Assembly (NCBI GenBank): GCA_963540815.1
Contig: CAUTQY010000001.1
Coordinates: 124,001-188,000 of the forward strand
DNA length: 64,000 nt
Direction of reading: 5' to 3'
DNA from: Scybalousia_A sp963540815
Lineage (GTDB): Bacteria > Bacteroidota > Bacteroidia > Bacteroidales > P3
Shown here piece after piece: positions 1 through 8,717 of the stretch. Below the pieces are notes generated by a model. The model was not told where the DNA came from. It saw nothing but the letters and a program-made list of their open reading frames with translations, and ran no database searches. Numbering within the stretch: position 1 is the first letter of the stretch; every line of letters begins with the position of its first letter. The translations under genes and the position numbers were made by a program.

Positions 1-2351
1 TCGTTTCTTTCCCAAGATATTTTATCATTTCTCCCGTTGATATCCACATGCCTTAGTTTTTCTTTTAGGATTTGTAACGGTTTGGTTATTACATCACTCA
101 AAACAATAAAAATAACTATTGAAATGTTAACCCAGAACAAAAACATATTAATAAAATTATTAATTATGGAGTTGATGTTATCCTCCAGATTTTTTTGCTG
201 GTTTATGAAAGGAATATTAAGATAACATATAACCTTACCGGCGTAGTCCGTTATAGGCGAATAGGCACTTTGAAAGTTTAGGGTACCTATTCTTTCGGTT
301 GTATATGTTGAACTCAAAGACTCGGCAAATAAATGTTTTATCTCCATATTCATTTTATCTGACAAAAAACCTTGTTCAAAAATGGATTTCTGCGAAGCGG
401 ACAGCAGACACAAATTGGTATCATAAAGATTTATATCCGTCAAAAAACTATTGGAAAGATTTAAAAGCAAATTATCCAATTCGGCATTGATATAATTTAT
501 TTGTGAATTCTGCTCTTTATATAAATATTTTTCTATTTCCATCCTTATGGCATTGGTTTTATTTCTTATGTTCTCTATGTTGTATTTGGAATTAAAGTTG
601 TTTATACTTCTTATGCTGAAAAAACCGGAGATGGTAATACCCACAATAAAAGAGCCTATCAATGAAAACAAAATACTGCTACGTATACCCGGAGAAAATG
701 TTTTTATCCGAGGAGAGTATCCTATAAAAACTTCCAAACCAAATATGATAATAAAAATAAGGAAGAATAAAGAAACAGCACCCAACAAATTATAGGGAAG
801 TCTATAAAAAAAGCAAACGATATAGGTATTATCTCCCTCCGTAAGATAGAAACTCATATAACCGTTTTCATTTTTCCAAAAAGAAGAGGAGTTATAAATG
901 TGTTTTTCTTTTAGCTTGGAGTCAAAAATCCTCTCTCCCTTTGAATACACCAAACTATTCTTGCGGTAACGAGCATAAGATAAACTACCCTCCAAATCAT
1001 CCTCTTTTTCTTCAAGTAAGAGTGTGTAATTCATATTCTTGGAATTATTCTTTTTTAAACACTCCACAAATATATTAACCCCTTCACTCTTGCACAGATA
1101 TATGTATGTATTATTGTTATCCGTTTCGTTATCCTCTACCCAAACAAAGGCAGAGTCTATTCGTCTTGCCCCGTTTATTCTTTCTTCTGTATAGGAAAGA
1201 ATACTCGTATAATAACCTATAGGCTGAACAAACATTGAGTCTTTATCATCAAACACTATTATACCCACATGATATTTATTCTTTATATCCTTAAAATAAA
1301 TATTTGTAGCATAGTCTTCCGCTTGTATATACTGTCCCAGTTTTACAAAATGCATAAATTTTTCATCACTCTCCAATACCTCTATTTTTTTTACAAACTT
1401 TTCTTCTGCACGTATGCTTCTTTTAGATATTTCTTTGGCTTTAATTTCTATTCTTGTTTTAATGTTTTTGTATGTAAAAAATTCCATAACAGAACCGTAA
1501 ACCAAAGAAATAAACAATAGTAATAGTATTCTCTTTGAAAGTGTAAACTTTTTATTTTTTGAGGGTTTTATCAGTTGAGTGGTAAGTCTAAATAACAAAT
1601 ATCCCTGAGTAGTAAGTATGATAAAAAAAAGAATGTTTGTATATTGTATTTGTTCGGTACATAGAGAGAAGGAGGCTTGCGGATAATAAGCACATAGGGT
1701 GTAGACAAATATTCCACTCAACAGATATATGGGAATTAGGATTACAAAGGCAAGTATATTGTTTTTTGGTCTCCGTTTTATAAGATAAATAAGTAATAAA
1801 AAAATAAGAAACACACAGACAACAACCATAATATCCAAAACAAAAACTTGCCAACGAGCTATAAGATTGCTATGACTTACATTATCCAAATAACATACGG
1901 TTTTGCCTTCTATAGTCAACCGATAATCTGTTTTTTTTGTAGTAATATTTATTTTATCGGTAAGTTTAAAGGGTGTGTTATATGTGTTCTTTATGTAATG
2001 ATTTGGATGGGCAAAATCATTTTTTATTAGGTAAAGATATACGATAGTAGTGTCTTGTTTATAAGTAGTTTTTTTTAGGTATATGCCGTTGGGCAAAAAA
2101 GATATGTGACTGCTATCCAAAGTAAGTTTTTTTAAATCCATATTATTGACAGACCAAGATATCAGACTATCTCCGACAAAAACAAATTTCTCTCCGCGTT
2201 CGTCTATATTGTTATAAACTTCATTGATATCAGACTGAAAATCGGATAATTTGGAATAGGGTCTAACGTTGATAAAAACAAACAAAGCCAATATCAGCAC
2301 CAATAGCAAAAAGATTACAAAAAGGGTATATCGCTTTACGTGTCTAATCAT
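1..2351 (-). CDS. sensor histidine kinase, N-terminal part (runs off left edge)
   Basis: The minus-strand frame opens at the ATG ending at 2351 and stays open to the window edge: 783 complete codons without a stop. Residues 8-28 form a hydrophobic anchor after MIRHVKRY. An extracytoplasmic stretch follows, then a cluster of about four membrane segments, a second soluble sensor region, and three more membrane segments. Close to the edge a membrane helix runs into ITKPLQILKEKLRHV and NDKISW, which fits the start of a HAMP linker. The dimerisation and ATPase domains would lie outside the window, so kinase identity rests on this architecture and is inferred. It starts 34 bases after the purine nucleoside phosphorylase stop on the same strand and may be co-transcribed with it. 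Confidence 0.75.
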   Translation of the reverse strand, partial: MIRHVKRYTLFVIFLLLVLILALFVFINVRPYSKLSDFQSDINEVYNNIDERGEKFVFVGDSLISWSVNNMDLKKLTLDSSHISFLPNGIYLKKTTYKQDTTIVYLYLIKNDFAHPNHYIKNTYNTPFKLTDKINITTKKTDYRLTIEGKTVCYLDNVSHSNLIARWQVFVLDIMVVVCVFLIFLLLIYLIKRRPKNNILAFVILIPIYLLSGIFVYTLCAYYPQASFSLCTEQIQYTNILFFIILTTQGYLLFRLTTQLIKPSKNKKFTLSKRILLLLFISLVYGSVMEFFTYKNIKTRIEIKAKEISKRSIRAEEKFVKKIEVLESDEKFMHFVKLGQYIQAEDYATNIYFKDIKNKYHVGIIVFDDKDSMFVQPIGYYTSILSYTEERINGARRIDSAFVWVEDNETDNNNTYIYLCKSEGVNIFVECLKKNNSKNMNYTLLLEEKEDDLEGSLSYARYRKNSLVYSKGERIFDSKLKEKHIYNSSSFWKNENGYMSFYLTEGDNTYIVCFFYRLPYNLLGAVSLFFLIFIIIFGLEVFIGYSPRIKTFSPGIRSSILFSLIGSFIVGITISGFFSIRSINNFNSKYNIENIRNKTNAIRMEIEKYLYKEQNSQINYINAELDNLLLNLSNSFLTDINLYDTNLCLLSASQKSIFEQGFLSDKMNMEIKHLFAESLSSTYTTERIGTLNFQSAYSPITDYAGKVICYLNIPFINQQKNLEDNINSIINNFINMFLFWVNISIVIFIVLSDVITKPLQILKEKLRHVDINGRNDKISWERN

Positions 2352-2385
2352 ACTTATCAATAATGGTTTGTTTTTTCACTTAATA

Positions 2386-3210
2386 TTAGAGTTGGATTTG
2401 TTGCAAAACTCCTCTTATGATTGTCAATAAATTATTGTTTGCACGGGCAACATTATTTAATACTTCTTGATGCGACGGTTCTTCTTCCAAAATATTTTCG
2501 TTGAAAACATTACTTATAACGGAGAGCCCTAACACTTTCATTCCGGCATGCGAGGCTACTATTACTTCCGGGACTGTGGACATACCCACAGCAGAAATAC
2601 CCAGGTCCCTAAACATTATATATTCCGCAGGCGACTCAAAACTAGGTCCCGTATTTCCGACATATACTCCTTGTTTTATAGTTACGTTCTCTTTTTGAGC
2701 AACTTGTTTTGTTATATTTATCAAATTTTTGTCATAAACTTCATTCATAGAAGGAAATCTTGTGCCCAACCTATCATCATTTACTCCTATAAGAGGGTTA
2801 GGCATACGGGAAATATGGTCGGTTATAATCATAATATCCCCTGTTGTAAAATCTCTATTAACACCGCCGGCAGCATTGGTAACTATCAATGTTTTTATAC
2901 CCAAGAGTTGCATAACCCTTATGGGAAAAGTAACCTCTTGCATGGAATAACCTTCATAGAAATGAAATCGTCCTTGCATACAAACTATGCTTTTGCCTTG
3001 CAAAGAACCCAAAACAAGATTACCTTTGTGTCCTTTCACAGTGGAAATCGGAAAATTTGGAATATCTTTGTAGGGAATGATTATTTTATCTGTCAAGTTG
3101 TCGGCAAAAGAAGACAATCCGCTACCAAGTATTATACCTATTTGCGGAGTAAATTTGCCAAGTGAGTTTATATAATTTTTACTATCCTCTATTTTATCGT
3201 AAGTTATCAT
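2386..3210 (-). CDS. punA: purine nucleoside phosphorylase (trimeric class)
   Basis: This cytosolic enzyme cleaves purine (deoxy)nucleosides with phosphate to free base and (deoxy)ribose-1-phosphate, for purine salvage. At 274 residues it has the usual length of the trimeric family. Visible family motifs are the phosphate-binding GSGLSSF (29-35), GHKG (60-63), GRFHFYEG (80-87), NAAGG (112-116) and GMSTVPEVIVA in the C-terminal half. The start is clear, with no upstream in-frame alternative needed. It lies between a LuxE-like gene upstream (33-base gap) and the sensor kinase downstream, all on the minus strand. Confidence 0.95.
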   Translation of the reverse strand: MITYDKIEDSKNYINSLGKFTPQIGIILGSGLSSFADNLTDKIIIPYKDIPNFPISTVKGHKGNLVLGSLQGKSIVCMQGRFHFYEGYSMQEVTFPIRVMQLLGIKTLIVTNAAGGVNRDFTTGDIMIITDHISRMPNPLIGVNDDRLGTRFPSMNEVYDKNLINITKQVAQKENVTIKQGVYVGNTGPSFESPAEYIMFRDLGISAVGMSTVPEVIVASHAGMKVLGLSVISNVFNENILEEEPSHQEVLNNVARANNNLLTIIRGVLQQIQL

Positions 3211-3243
3211 AATGTTTTATGTTTGAATTATTGTTTGTTCTTT

Positions 3244-4251
3244 TTATTGATACATAAGATTGCATCCCCTTATATCCGAGTAATCCACTCTACCCAAAAT
3301 ACTAAAACCTCCATTATCGTACTGCATACCCATATCTTGCGTCCGTATAAAACAACACGAAGAAATATTGGCAAGGTCTATAATATTTATAATTCCCTTG
3401 CCTCCCGCATGCAAAGTATTTTTATAATCGTTTATTTCTATTATTTGTACTTTCATCTGTCTGGGACAAAAGAAAATACCTTTTCCCTTGGAATAACTTT
3501 GAGAAAACAATTCACACATACCGTATTCGGAAAAAATATTATTTACTCCCAAGTTTTGTTCCAAAATTTTATGTACTAGTTGTTTGGGCATTTCTTTTCG
3601 TCTTCCTTTCATTCCTCCGGTTTCAAAAACCAGAGTATTTTTCAAATTCAATTCATAGTTTTCCGCCAAATCAAGCAGGGCATAAGTTACTCCAAAAAGT
3701 ATAGTGGGTATTCTCAGTCTTTCGTTGTATTGCAAAACTTTTACTACCTCCTGTAAATTATGGGCATAGAAACCGCTTTGCTTATAAAGACTTTTTTTTA
3801 CGAAAGCCTCCATCATACAAATCAGAGAAGAATGTTCTTGTTCCAAATAATTTGGCAACAAACAAATAAAGGCGTATCTCTCTACATCCGAAAAAAATTG
3901 AGCGAAGCAATCAAAAGTATTTTCTATATAATAGCGTTTGTCATACACTAAATGTTTGCTCCTTTGCATAGAACCTGTGGCTGAGGAAAGAAAAAAATCT
4001 TCGGGAGTAGTGCTTGCAAAACAAGTAATTTCTTGTTTTTTAAAAAATTCTATGGGCAGAAAAGGAATATCATCTAAGGAATTTATATTCTCCACTTTAC
4101 AATCCAATAGATTACACCATTGTTGGTAGATTTTATTGTTGGTATACTGAAACAAAAAAGCTTCCTTGGATAAAGCAAAAAAGTCCTCCTGTGTTTTTAT
4201 TCTTTTTATTTTTTTTTGCCAGAGATAAAAAAAATCCTCATTTGTTTCCAT
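3244..4251 (-). CDS. LuxE/PaaK-family acyl-protein synthetase-like protein
   Basis: 335 residues resembling the LuxE branch of adenylate-forming acyl-protein synthetases, which activate a fatty acyl or aryl group and pass it to a thiol. Family-like stretches are LPIEFFK near residue 80, SSATGSMQRSKH as a degenerate P-loop-like Ser/Thr/Gly motif, EYGMCELFSQSYSKG and RVDYSDIRGC close to the C terminus. The usual SSGTTG version of the nucleotide loop is altered. No acyl reductase (LuxC) or lux partner lies nearby, so bioluminescence is not implied; relatives in Bacteroidota have unknown substrates. The gene sits upstream of purine nucleoside phosphorylase. Confidence 0.75.
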   Translation of the reverse strand: METNEDFFYLWQKKIKRIKTQEDFFALSKEAFLFQYTNNKIYQQWCNLLDCKVENINSLDDIPFLPIEFFKKQEITCFASTTPEDFFLSSATGSMQRSKHLVYDKRYYIENTFDCFAQFFSDVERYAFICLLPNYLEQEHSSLICMMEAFVKKSLYKQSGFYAHNLQEVVKVLQYNERLRIPTILFGVTYALLDLAENYELNLKNTLVFETGGMKGRRKEMPKQLVHKILEQNLGVNNIFSEYGMCELFSQSYSKGKGIFFCPRQMKVQIIEINDYKNTLHAGGKGIINIIDLANISSCCFIRTQDMGMQYDNGGFSILGRVDYSDIRGCNLMYQ

Positions 4252-4364
4252 TATAAACAGATAGTTATAGGGGGTATATAGACTATCAACGAAATATTTT
4301 ATTCAAAATTGTAACAATTTCAATCCTACAATAATGAATACGGAAAATACAAAGTGATTCTTGG

Positions 4365-5510
4365 TTATAATGTTTCTTGTAAGAATTGCTTTAATCTAAG
4401 ATTGCCGAAAGTATCCGTAAAATCCTCTATGTTTTTACTATAGTCCGTAGTCTCCATATTGTCTAGCACGGTATTTACTCCCCGTAAAATATTTTCTTTA
4501 CTATTGTTTTCTATAACCACTCCGGTTTTATCTTGCAATATTTGTTCTTTTATTCCTCCTACATCTGTCGCTATTACAGGTCTTCCAAAAGCATAGGAGG
4601 TCATAACAATACCGCTTTGCGAAGCAGACTCATAGGGTAGTACCACCACATCACTTACAACAAAGTACGGCTCTATATCTTCATTGGCTACAAACTTATT
4701 AATGAGTTTTACATTGTTTTCTATACCCAATGTTTTAATTTTATTCTCGTATTCCTTTATATCTCCATAGCACTCTCCTACAATAAGAAGAGTTACATCC
4801 TTTCTTTCTTGTTTTATCAAAGGGAAAGCTTCCAACAATTTCATCAAACCCTTATAAGGTCGTATCAAACCAAAGAAAAGTATAACTTCTTTGGTTTTTA
4901 TATCAAGAAAAACTCTTGCTGTTTGTTTGTCGTATCTGTGTAAATTATAACAATCATATATTGATAGAGTGGTAATACATATTGGTTTATCGGGAAAATC
5001 TTTTTTTATCTCTTTTGCAATAAACTTAGACGGAGCAATAAAGTACTGAGCCTGCTGGAGCGTTGTTTTTACAATCACACGCTCCCAAAAATGTTCCTCA
5101 TGGGATATGTAATTGTCCGTTAGAAAACATATTTTTGTTTGTTTGCAACCTTTTTTGACCAACCATGCCATAGTTCCCAAACAAGGACCGAAAAAGAACA
5201 TCCACCACAAAAAAATAACCATATCCGGTTTTTGAGCCTTTATCTCCTTGTAAGCTTTATACCACGTAAAAGGGTTAATACTTGAAATAACTCTTTTTAT
5301 CTTATCCTTATGTTCAAAATTTATTAGTTTGGAAGAATCGTATTGTGTTTTGCCAGGAAAAAACATTTTGGGATATAACATTGTATAGGAAATACAAAAA
5401 TAATCGTAATTCAAACCCGAGATTATACGGTAAAGATAGGCCTCATCCAAAGCCTGCCCTCCGCGGTAGGGGTGAGCCGGTGCTACAACAACAATTTTTT
5501 TTCTTTGCAT
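4365..5510 (-). CDS. glycosyltransferase family 4 protein
   Basis: A GT-B fold sugar transferase, probably using an activated nucleotide sugar for cell-surface glycan synthesis. The chosen start gives MQRKKIVVVAPAHPYRGG, with the first beta strand and glycine-rich loop right at the N terminus as expected. A longer frame (to 5576) would add 22 hydrophobic residues of AT-rich leader and is less likely. The donor-binding C-terminal domain shows FFGLIRPYKG, then YESASQSGIVMTSYAFGRP followed by ATDVGG, which matches the conserved E-x7-E region of GT4 enzymes. Acceptor and donor cannot be told from sequence. It is not in a polysaccharide cluster here. Confidence 0.88.
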   Translation of the reverse strand: MQRKKIVVVAPAHPYRGGQALDEAYLYRIISGLNYDYFCISYTMLYPKMFFPGKTQYDSSKLINFEHKDKIKRVISSINPFTWYKAYKEIKAQKPDMVIFLWWMFFFGPCLGTMAWLVKKGCKQTKICFLTDNYISHEEHFWERVIVKTTLQQAQYFIAPSKFIAKEIKKDFPDKPICITTLSIYDCYNLHRYDKQTARVFLDIKTKEVILFFGLIRPYKGLMKLLEAFPLIKQERKDVTLLIVGECYGDIKEYENKIKTLGIENNVKLINKFVANEDIEPYFVVSDVVVLPYESASQSGIVMTSYAFGRPVIATDVGGIKEQILQDKTGVVIENNSKENILRGVNTVLDNMETTDYSKNIEDFTDTFGNLRLKQFLQETL

Positions 5511-5947
5511 GTCTTCTAATAAATATGATAAATGTATAACGCAAAAAAATACTTTTTTGTACAAATAAAAGAACAACGGAAAATAAAAAATATTTATCTT
5601 TATGTGGTAAGTAGTTATATTATATTTAAGAAAATATGAAAAATATTTGGTAGTTAGAAATAAATTATATACGCTTGCAGGCAGAATTAATCGTACAATT
5701 TACAGAGCGAAGATATGGAACAAAACATTATTATTTGTAAAGCAAAAATTAATTCTTATTTTGTATATGCCTCAGAGTATATATATCATATAGGGCAAAA
5801 TAAATTCATAGTCCAAAGGAGTCGTTTAACGAAATAGGTGATGGTTGTTTTCGTCTATTTTCAGACTCCAAAATTTCCGACCTTCAATATAAAATACTTC
5901 TTATTCTATAAGTTGCAAGGAAAACAATATTTCAAAGAGAATAAGGA
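5511..5947. other. intergenic region without a recognisable gene
   Basis: This AT-rich spacer separates the divergent glycosyltransferase and propeller-lipoprotein genes. The longest plus-strand frame with an ATG (5715-5837) encodes 40 residues with no recognisable features. No tRNA-like fold or repeat was seen apart from the inverted repeat at its right end. Confidence 0.5.
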
Positions 5948-5986
5948 AGGCTTTTCTTTAACGAGTTTGCATAGTTAAAAAAGCCT
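5948..5986 (+). repeat. inverted repeat upstream of the lipoprotein pair
   Basis: AGGCTTTTCTTTAAC is followed 11 bases later by GTTAAAAAAGCCT, a near-perfect stem (two unpaired bases in the left arm). It ends 36 bases before the next start codon. No gene on either strand ends here, so it is not an obvious terminator. It could act in the leader of the following operon or be the remnant of an older terminator. Confidence 0.5.
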
Positions 5987-6022
5987 CTAAAATGAATTTG
6001 CAAAAAATGAAGTCCTTAAAAA

Positions 6023-7123
6023 ATGAAAACATTAAATATACTTGTTTATATTTCTGTTTCTTTGTTGTTTTATTCTTGTTTTGCACAAAATGAGAGCGAA
6101 CTTATTTTTGAAAAAGAAGTAAAAATACCATACGGAAGGTCTATTAATACTTTTGTTGTAAATGATTCTCTTTATTTTTTTACCTGTGAAATGGTCTCAA
6201 GAAAGGAAATTGAGATTTATAATTATGACGGCTCACTGAGTAAAACATTAAAAATAAAATTCTTACCGGGATTTGAGACCTTGGATTTTGTAAGAATTAT
6301 CAATTATGACTCCATATTTGTTTATCTTGGTGATCCTCTACAATACGTCTATATGATAGACTCCGCTTCCAACATTAAAGCTAAAAAAGTTATTCCGAAG
6401 GCTGTAATTAATGACTCTGTCATATTATGTATGAGAAAACTATTCGGCAAGGATTTCTATAATAATGCCATTTACACTCAGACACACCTATTTCCAAAAG
6501 AATGGACGACTACAACTAATTATATAATGTCTAACAAAGTTGCGAGAGGTTTACCTTTGTATTATAAACTTCCTTTACAAGATTCCTCCGTACAATATGA
6601 AGGATACGGACAAGGAGGCAGAAAGTATATGTACAACAATAATGATTCCTTAATTATGCCTTGGGGGATATATGATATTGCAAATAAGTATATGTTCTGT
6701 TTGCATGACTATACGGCAGTTGTATACGATTTGGATAATAATCAGCTGTGGAAAACCATAAAACTCAAGAGCAACAATATGGATTTACCTCCATATAAGC
6801 AAGTCCCAATAACTAATTCCGCCCAGGCTCTAGATTTGGAAATAAAATATTCTGAAATAAATAAGAATAACCCGCATCCAAAGTTCGTCATATGGAATCC
6901 ACAGACGGAACAATACTATTTTTTCCTTATAAGCCCTAAAAAAGCATACTTTTTAGTATTGGTTTATGATAAAGATTTGAACTTTGTGAAAGATTTCAAA
7001 ATGAAAGATGAAAATGAAATTAGTGAAGTCGCATTGTTTGATAATAAATTAATTCTGCTGTATTATAACAAAAAAAATATATATGATAATGTTACCTTTA
7101 AGATTTATAATATTAACTTTTAG
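6023..7123 (+). CDS. putative propeller-like exported lipoprotein
   Basis: 366 residues. An N-terminal hydrophobic signal ends at SCFAQ (around residue 19), giving either a relaxed lipobox (F-Y-S-C) or a signal peptidase I site. The rest consists of repeated beta-strand blocks with short Tyr/Asp-rich loops (for example FVVNDSLYFFT, VYDLDNNQLWK, LVLVYDKDLNF), resembling the six-bladed propeller lipoproteins (DUF4221-like) common in Bacteroidota; this family call is tentative. Its last 41 bases overlap the next gene, a CLHC thioredoxin-like lipoprotein, so the two are probably translated together. Substrate and role are unknown. Confidence 0.65.
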   Translation: MKTLNILVYISVSLLFYSCFAQNESELIFEKEVKIPYGRSINTFVVNDSLYFFTCEMVSRKEIEIYNYDGSLSKTLKIKFLPGFETLDFVRIINYDSIFVYLGDPLQYVYMIDSASNIKAKKVIPKAVINDSVILCMRKLFGKDFYNNAIYTQTHLFPKEWTTTTNYIMSNKVARGLPLYYKLPLQDSSVQYEGYGQGGRKYMYNNNDSLIMPWGIYDIANKYMFCLHDYTAVVYDLDNNQLWKTIKLKSNNMDLPPYKQVPITNSAQALDLEIKYSEINKNNPHPKFVIWNPQTEQYYFFLISPKKAYFLVLVYDKDLNFVKDFKMKDENEISEVALFDNKLILLYYNKKNIYDNVTFKIYNINF

Positions 7124-7550
7124 TATTTTATTTTTGTGCGGTTGTACCATGCAAAAACAGGAAGAAGTGATTATGAAATACGTTGACGAAAACTTCAAAA
7201 ATATGGATAAAAGCAAAGAAAACTGTGTTTTTATTATTTCGGAGAACGGCTGTTTGCATTGCAATAGGGAAATGTCATATATCGCCTGTAAATATCTTGA
7301 CAATGATAATATTTTTGTTATCGTAAATGCCAATGCCGGCGGAAGAATCGTGGATATCTCTCCTTATTGGGAAGCAAAAAGACAGGATAGAATAAGTTTT
7401 GATACGACAAAGTATTTTGACAAACACGAATTCCTTTCTTCTTATGCGGTTTTTATTGTCAACAACAAAGTTGATACCATACTTGATGCGGATGTTTATC
7501 GTCTGCTTGGCAATAAAAACTATATCAAAAAAAGATTAACCGTCGAATAA
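7083..7550 (+). CDS. lipoprotein with thioredoxin-like CLHC motif
   Basis: 155 residues. The signal peptide MIMLPLRFIILTFSILFLCG leads to lipobox Cys21. The mature part has NGCLHCN with cysteines 57 and 60, a CxxC placed where a thioredoxin-fold active site would start, followed by FVIVNANAGG and FIVNNKVDTILDADVY, which fit the later strands. It is therefore probably a small periplasmic, membrane-anchored thiol protein; redox activity is inferred. An alternative start two codons later still keeps the signal peptide. It overlaps the upstream propeller-like gene and is followed by a clear terminator at 7570, so the pair forms a two-gene unit. Confidence 0.7.
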   Translation: MIMLPLRFIILTFSILFLCGCTMQKQEEVIMKYVDENFKNMDKSKENCVFIISENGCLHCNREMSYIACKYLDNDNIFVIVNANAGGRIVDISPYWEAKRQDRISFDTTKYFDKHEFLSSYAVFIVNNKVDTILDADVYRLLGNKNYIKKRLTVE

Positions 7551-7569
7551 TAACTTTTTAACTAATAAA

Positions 7570-7606
7570 AAAGAGAGTTACATGGCAAGTGTTAACTCTC
7601 TTTTTA
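7570..7606 (+). terminator. rho-independent terminator after the lipoprotein pair
   Basis: AAAGAGAGTTA and TAACTCTCTTT form an 11-bp perfect stem with a 12-base loop, followed by TTATTATT. It lies 20 bases after the stop of the CLHC lipoprotein and could also serve the convergent barrel gene. Confidence 0.8.
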
Positions 7607-7650
7607 TTATTGCGAAACTCTTCTATAAATACCTACTCCCATATCGTTCA

Positions 7651-8295
7651 TTAAAGGAAGAAATTCACTCCCACATCAAACGTATTCACCCTATATGCTT
7701 CTTTTGGCCACGGAAGTGTAGGGAATTTGTAATAAGTATCATTGTCTATATTGTATCTGTATTGTAAAAGAAATTGTATTCTATGAGAAAAATTAACATC
7801 AAATCCCATCCTGAATAACAAATACGGAGAAGTATCCCTGTTTATATAATTGTCAGCATTTATATTGAATAGACATGAAGCACCTAGTCCAAAGAACAAC
7901 TTGTTGTTATTCATAAGAGAAATTTTATAATCAACAAACAATGGCAAATCTATATCGGAGATATTATTTGTAACGACATCCGTAGTAACTCCTAAAACAA
8001 AGGTAGATATATAATTTATTTTTGCTCTACTAAAACGATATGTAGGAGCAATACCAAACGTTATATTATTATTGAGATTGAACTCATAAATAACGGAAAA
8101 ATTTAAATCCAAGTTTTTATCTACTCTTCCCCAAAGCATATTAGTTGGGTCATTATAATCTTTTAAAAATTGATTGGTAGAAGATGTTAGCGGTGCAGAG
8201 AAACCAATACCAAAATTATGACGCTTTACTTCCTTGTTTCTATCCATTTGTGCAATACCGCTAAATACACAAAAAACAGATACTATAAAAAACAT
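7651..8295 (-). CDS. outer-membrane beta-barrel protein with a damaged start
   Basis: 214 residues beginning MFFIVSVFCVFSGIAQ, then alternating hydrophobic/polar strands (LNFSVIYEFNLN, LFFGLGASCLFNI, IQFLLQYRYNI) and a terminal strand TFDVGVNFFL ending in leucine; this pattern fits a small outer-membrane barrel of the PorT/OmpW-like kind. Five codons upstream, in the same frame, lies ATG AAA AAA TAG ATT (8310-8296), so the natural signal peptide MKK-x-IMFFIV appears to carry a nonsense codon at position 4. Re-initiation at 8295 would give a signal without positive charge. The gene may therefore be poorly exported or decaying. Its neighbour at 8410 is also damaged at its start. Confidence 0.6.
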   Translation of the reverse strand: MFFIVSVFCVFSGIAQMDRNKEVKRHNFGIGFSAPLTSSTNQFLKDYNDPTNMLWGRVDKNLDLNFSVIYEFNLNNNITFGIAPTYRFSRAKINYISTFVLGVTTDVVTNNISDIDLPLFVDYKISLMNNNKLFFGLGASCLFNINADNYINRDTSPYLLFRMGFDVNFSHRIQFLLQYRYNIDNDTYYKFPTLPWPKEAYRVNTFDVGVNFFL

Positions 8296-8409
8296 AATCT
8301 ATTTTTTCATAGTGCTAATATTTTTATTAATTATTAAAGATTTCATTATTCTATCAATTTATAAATTTATATTTGTAATTATGGTATATTAGCATTCAGA
8401 TTGACACCA

Positions 8410-8622
8410 TCACTTGTAGATACGGATATTGTTCCAATGTTGCACAGATAACTCGTCCATTCCTTTTAACATCTCTATGGTCGCATGCATTTCCTTTTCA
8501 TTAGCGAACGAAACAAATTTACCATAAACATCGTGCGTTGTTTTTTTAGAAATGGTTGCGTTTAATTTGTCTTCTTCTGTATTACACGCAACGAATAACG
8601 TTGTAGCGGTAATAAAAAACAT
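8410..8622 (-). CDS. small lipoprotein, start region frameshifted
   Basis: The visible frame reads MFFITATTLFVACNTEEDK, a lipobox Cys followed by acidic residues typical of Bacteroidota surface lipoproteins, then about 50 residues of unknown function ending HWNNIRIYK. There is no positively charged N-region in this frame. An ATG at 8644 followed by six A (8636-8641) begins MKK in another frame. Removing one A would give MKNAKQLMFFITATTLFVAC, a complete lipoprotein signal. The gene is therefore either phase-variable, expressed by slippage, broken, or affected by a base-call error. Function unknown. Confidence 0.5.
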   Translation of the reverse strand: MFFITATTLFVACNTEEDKLNATISKKTTHDVYGKFVSFANEKEMHATIEMLKGMDELSVQHWNNIRIYK

Positions 8623-8717
8623 CAATTGCTTTGCATTTTTTCATACACTGCTTTTTTAATTTATAATGTTTGCAGATATAGATATAATTTCCATAAAAAC
8701 GAGCACTTTTTAAGAAG

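Noticed and set aside
2548..3165. A 205-residue plus-strand frame opposite purine nucleoside phosphorylase
   Set aside because: It is the complement of a conserved, intact enzyme gene and has no protein-like features.
3244..4251. A bioluminescence (lux) function for the LuxE-like gene
   Set aside because: No luxC, luxD or luciferase genes are nearby and the family is common in non-luminous Bacteroidota.
5715..5837. A 40-codon plus-strand ORF in the spacer before the propeller-like gene
   Set aside because: No signal, domain or coding bias; chance frame in AT-rich DNA.
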